Assembly: GCA_964447015.1 (NCBI GenBank)
Contig: CAYUQU010000080.1
Coordinates: forward strand, 1 to 15,092
Source of the DNA: Wandonia sp964447015
Lineage (GTDB): Bacteria; Bacteroidota; Bacteroidia; Flavobacteriales_D; Crocinitomicaceae
DNA length: 15,092 nt
Reading direction: 5' to 3'
Of this stretch, positions 13,083 through 15,092 are shown piece by piece. The notes below the pieces were generated by a model, which worked only from the letters and a program-made list of their open reading frames with translations, made no database searches and was not told the DNA's origin. Every line of letters starts with the position of its first letter. The stretch's first letter is position 1. Position numbers and translations under genes: made by a program.

Positions 13083-13715
13083 TTACATTTTATTGCATTT
13101 CTTCTGACTTGCAACTGAGTGATCTAAATTCTCACGCATTTCTGGAAGCGATGATGTTGCCCAATTTCGAATCTCTGTGTCATTCGCATTTTTTGATGCT
13201 TTCTCAAAAGTTGAAATGGCATCTTTATGTCCACTTACCATTTCATCGGCATACGCTTTGTCAAAATCATTTCCCGATTTTTCATTAAGCTTAGTATAGG
13301 CATTGTTCGAATCTTTTGTGGGTGAATTCGGAACGTCCACACCTTTACGTTTAGCCAACGCCGTTAATTCTCTTTGTGATTTAGTGTGCGAGTCATCCAT
13401 CATCTTACCTAATTCTTTCACATGAAGTGAATTGCCACTTTTTTGTGCCTGTTTTCCTAACTGAATTTGAGCTAGGTTAATTTCAGCTGCATTAACAAGA
13501 AATTGTGCGTCCTTTTCCTGTTGCTTGTCGCTATAACTATTGTTGTTGTTATTGTTCATGTTGTCGTTGCTTGCAAGTACTGCTCTATTCTGATCTTTTG
13601 CAACAGTTTTCGAGTCTTCTGCACTATGTGTATTGTTACACGAAGCAACTAGTAAAATAGAGGCAACAACAGTTCCCTGTAAGATTACTCCTTTGATAAA
13701 ATTTAACTTTTTCAT
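13083..13715 (-). CDS. DUF4142 lipoprotein, copy A
   Basis: 210 residues. The signal MKKLNFIKGVILQGTVVASILLVASC has a lipobox (LVASC, Cys26). A long Asn-rich linker (NDNMNNNNNNSYSDKQQ, about 50-66) is absent from the copy B protein. The DUF4142 ferritin-like domain at about 67-205 includes KDAQFLVNAAEINLAQIQLG, VKELGKMMDDSHTKSQREL, NDFDKAYADEMVSGHKDAI and IRNWATSSLPEMRENLDH. It is expected in the periplasmic space, anchored by lipid. It follows the terminator-like hairpin 13757-13790, so it may have its own promoter in the AT-rich leader or be fed by read-through from the general stress protein gene. Confidence 0.93.
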   Translation of the reverse strand: MKKLNFIKGVILQGTVVASILLVASCNNTHSAEDSKTVAKDQNRAVLASNDNMNNNNNNSYSDKQQEKDAQFLVNAAEINLAQIQLGKQAQKSGNSLHVKELGKMMDDSHTKSQRELTALAKRKGVDVPNSPTKDSNNAYTKLNEKSGNDFDKAYADEMVSGHKDAISTFEKASKNANDTEIRNWATSSLPEMRENLDHSVASQKKCNKM

Positions 13716-13756
13716 TTTTTCTTTTTATATAATGAATTATAATGTGTGCTTGGTTT

Positions 13757-13790
13757 AAAAACGGAATGACGATATCGCCATTCCGTTTTT
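13757..13790 (-). terminator. Terminator after the general stress protein gene of operon A
   Basis: A near-perfect palindrome pairs AAAACGGAATG with CATTCCGTTTT around CGATATCG. The one non-complementary pair is A-C on plus but G-U on minus, and the minus-strand RNA ends in a T run. It lies 17 nt past the stop at 13807 and separates the first two genes of operon A from DUF4142. The corresponding place in operon B (10990-11010) has only a weak 6-bp AAATGG/CCATTT hairpin. Confidence 0.8.
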
Positions 13791-13806
13791 GTTTACAATT
13801 GGTTTT

Positions 13807-14508
13807 TTAATAGTGAATTTCTTCAGCTTTGTTTGTACGCCAGTTTGTTTCAAAGAATTTTGAATCTTCTTCATTACGAGGTCTAACCCCCATAACAATG
13901 TTTCCTTCTTTGATTCCTGATTCGTACAACTTAGCGCGTGCTTCAGGAATTCCTGAACCTACTAACGCGCCAATTACTCCACCTGTAATTCCACCTGCTC
14001 CTGCACCTACTAATCCTGCGGCAATTGGACCAGCGATAACAATACCAAGACCTGGTATAACTAAACTTGTCCCAATCGCGGCTATAACACCTACAACAGC
14101 TCCAACTGTACCGCCTATAGCAGAACCTTTTCCTGCTCCTTCGGCAGCTTTAGTACCGATTTCAGTATCTTCTACATCACCAGAAAAATGTTTCTTGCGT
14201 GTTTCATCTGACATAACTAAGTTGATGTCATCTTTTGAGTAACCTTTTTCTTGTAATGTATTGTAAGCACTTTCAGTACTCTGACGGTCACGAAACATTC
14301 CTGTTAACATGCCACGGTCTTTAGCCGTGTTTTGATCCTTTTGGTTTTCTTCCACGTATTCGTGACTTCCAACCACATCATTGTACACACCGCTCACATC
14401 ATTGTGATTGTTTGCTACATTTTGGCGATCTTCACTGTATTTTTTAGAATCGTTTTGATCTCCAGTCACGTCATCGTGATCTGGTCTCAACTTATTTTCG
14501 TGGTTCAT
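13807..14508 (-). CDS. General stress protein (YflT/17M-like domain) with glycine-zipper membrane segment, copy A
   Basis: About 233 residues from the ATG at 14508. In-frame ATGs at 14517 and 14538 are also possible; all three overlap the end of the upstream gene (17, 26 or 47 bp), which suggests translational coupling. A hydrophilic linker (about 1-65) with repeated NDV-G motifs precedes the YflT-like domain, GMLTGMFRDRQSTESAYNTLQEKGYSKDDINLVMSDET. A glycine-rich hydrophobic hairpin follows, at about 130-190 (GTVGAVVGVIAAIG, GLGIVIAGPIAAGLVGAG). The C-terminal module is ALVGSGIPEARAKLYESGIKEGNIVMGVRPRNEEDSKFF. This architecture is common among stress-induced membrane-associated proteins of Bacteroidota. 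Its activity is unknown. Confidence 0.87.
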   Translation of the reverse strand: MNHENKLRPDHDDVTGDQNDSKKYSEDRQNVANNHNDVSGVYNDVVGSHEYVEENQKDQNTAKDRGMLTGMFRDRQSTESAYNTLQEKGYSKDDINLVMSDETRKKHFSGDVEDTEIGTKAAEGAGKGSAIGGTVGAVVGVIAAIGTSLVIPGLGIVIAGPIAAGLVGAGAGGITGGVIGALVGSGIPEARAKLYESGIKEGNIVMGVRPRNEEDSKFFETNWRTNKAEEIHY

Positions 14509-14761
14509 CTCTCTCATTTTTCTGATGTTTTTTCTCATGCATTTGAGGATCTTTCTGAGGGTCCTTCTGAGGATCTTTTTGAGGATCTTTCTGATCTCTT
14601 TGATGTTCTTTTACATCTTTCTGATCTTTTCGCTCGTCTTCCTGAGCTTGTCTCTCTTCTTTCTGATCATTACGCTCATCTTTCTGAGTGTTTCTCTCAT
14701 CTCTCTGACCGTTTTTCTCGTCTTTGCGATCTTGTCTCGCATCTTTTTGATCTTCTTTCAT
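14492..14761 (-). CDS. KDE/Q-rich low-complexity hydrophilic protein
   Basis: 89 residues made almost entirely of K, D, E, Q, R and N, with no hydrophobic core. It is built from loose KDER/QKDERN units and a perfect run of four KDPQ units (DNA period 12 bp, about 14537-14585). The start at 14761 follows AAAGAAG closely and lies 46 nt behind the -7 box of promoter P5, so it is well placed as the first gene of operon A. It overlaps the next gene. Such composition recalls hydrophilins or LEA-like disordered proteins that help tolerate drying or freezing, but this is an analogy only. The frame has no counterpart in operon B. A spurious frame is possible given the repeats. Confidence 0.6.
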   Translation of the reverse strand: MKEDQKDARQDRKDEKNGQRDERNTQKDERNDQKEERQAQEDERKDQKDVKEHQRDQKDPQKDPQKDPQKDPQMHEKKHQKNERDEPRK

Positions 14762-14806
14762 CTTCTTTGATTTAAAATGTTAATAATTGAACTGATTTTT
14801 ATATTA

Positions 14807-14868
14807 CAAAGGTGGTGACTATATTAATTAACAGTGTTACACAATTTTTGAAAGATGTTATAGAAATC
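14807..14868 (-). promoter_or_regulatory. Stress-type promoter P5 of stress operon A
   Basis: Minus strand: GATTTCTATAACAT (14868-14855), 13 bp, TGTAACA (14841-14835), 20 bp, -7 box CACCTTTG (14814-14807). It is the paralogue of P4, and the same boxes and spacing recur at P1-P3. Confidence 0.78.
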
Positions 14869-14880
14869 CTAGGTGGAGGT

Positions 14881-15092
14881 TTAAGACTATTGATTCAAGA
14901 CTGCAAGCCTGTCCCGATATTGTCGGGGACTCAAGACTTGTTTTTGGGTGAGGGGAATGAAATTCTTAAAATGGATGATGTGTGGCGAAGGGAAATTGAT
15001 GGACGTTTGTGGTGCACATTGATCATTATCCTTCGAAGGCGTTTTTGTCATGGTTTTTGGGGCAAAAACGCACGCCAAAAACTGACGTCACG
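14881..15092. repeat. Composite dispersed repeat, copy R6 (continues past the edge)
   Basis: The CAAGACT-type tract (14881-14941) is interrupted by a small palindrome GTCCCGATATTGTCGGGGAC (14911-14930). Then come GTGAGGGGAATGAAATTCT, a diverged AAATGGATGATGTGTGGCG block and hairpin GCGTTTTTG...CAAAAACGC (15039-15071) followed by ACGCCAAAAACTGA. It starts 12 bp upstream of promoter P5. Any CGGCGG hairpin would lie beyond the window. Confidence 0.83.

Noticed and set aside
14332..14775. Plus-strand 147- and 81-residue frames opposite the KDE-rich gene (14332-14775, 14525-14770)
   Set aside because: They are antisense reflections of low-complexity codons, giving artificial Leu/Phe/Ser-rich proteins. 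There is no promoter or initiation signal.

Overview
This is a low-GC stretch in which every supported gene is on the minus strand. It most likely comes from a Bacteroidota chromosome, probably Flavobacteriales. The evidence is a type IX secretion (T9SS) C-terminal sorting domain, promoter -7 boxes of the TAnnTTTG type without strong ribosome binding sites, and gene families typical of the phylum: DUF3494 ice-binding-like proteins, DUF4142 lipoproteins, lmo0937-type mini membrane proteins and YtxH. No rRNA, tRNA, transposase, CRISPR array or phage module was seen. Family names rest on sequence recognition alone.

Layout, left to right (the reverse of transcription). (1) 1-3118 is the N-terminal 1039 codons of a very large secreted protein: signal peptide, two DUF3494 domains, then an array of 92-residue Ig-like repeats running off the left edge. 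(2) 3324-5201 is an operon of an AI-2E-type permease, an unknown 126-residue protein and a holin-like membrane protein. (3) 5347-5752 is an lmo0937-type mini membrane protein plus YtxH, followed by a second mini protein at 6038-6190. (4) 6191-6941 is non-coding: dispersed repeats and a terminator. (5) 6942-8552 is a second, shorter double-DUF3494 protein ending in a T9SS sorting domain. (6) 8553-9272 is non-coding: promoter and more repeat copies. (7) 9273-11449 (copy B) and 11661-14761 (copy A) are two paralogous stress operons. They share general stress protein, DUF4142 lipoprotein, mini membrane protein, DUF2383 four-helix bundle and a structured RNA element. Copy A also has a DUF892/YciF gene and a KDE-rich low-complexity gene. 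(8) 14880-15092 is another dispersed repeat copy.

The main observation is that five transcription units (both DUF3494 genes, the mini-protein/YtxH operon and both stress operons) share one promoter architecture with base-exact spacing. Two TGTAACA-like direct repeats lie 21 bp apart, and a CTTTG-type -7 box starts 20 bp after the second. This points to one regulator controlling secreted ice-binding-like adhesins and envelope/cytoplasmic stress proteins together. Three further unexplained structures are a duplicated ~145-nt RNA element at the 3' end of each stress operon, a composite palindromic repeat family upstream of these promoters, and CAAGACT-type tracts facing outward around single genes.
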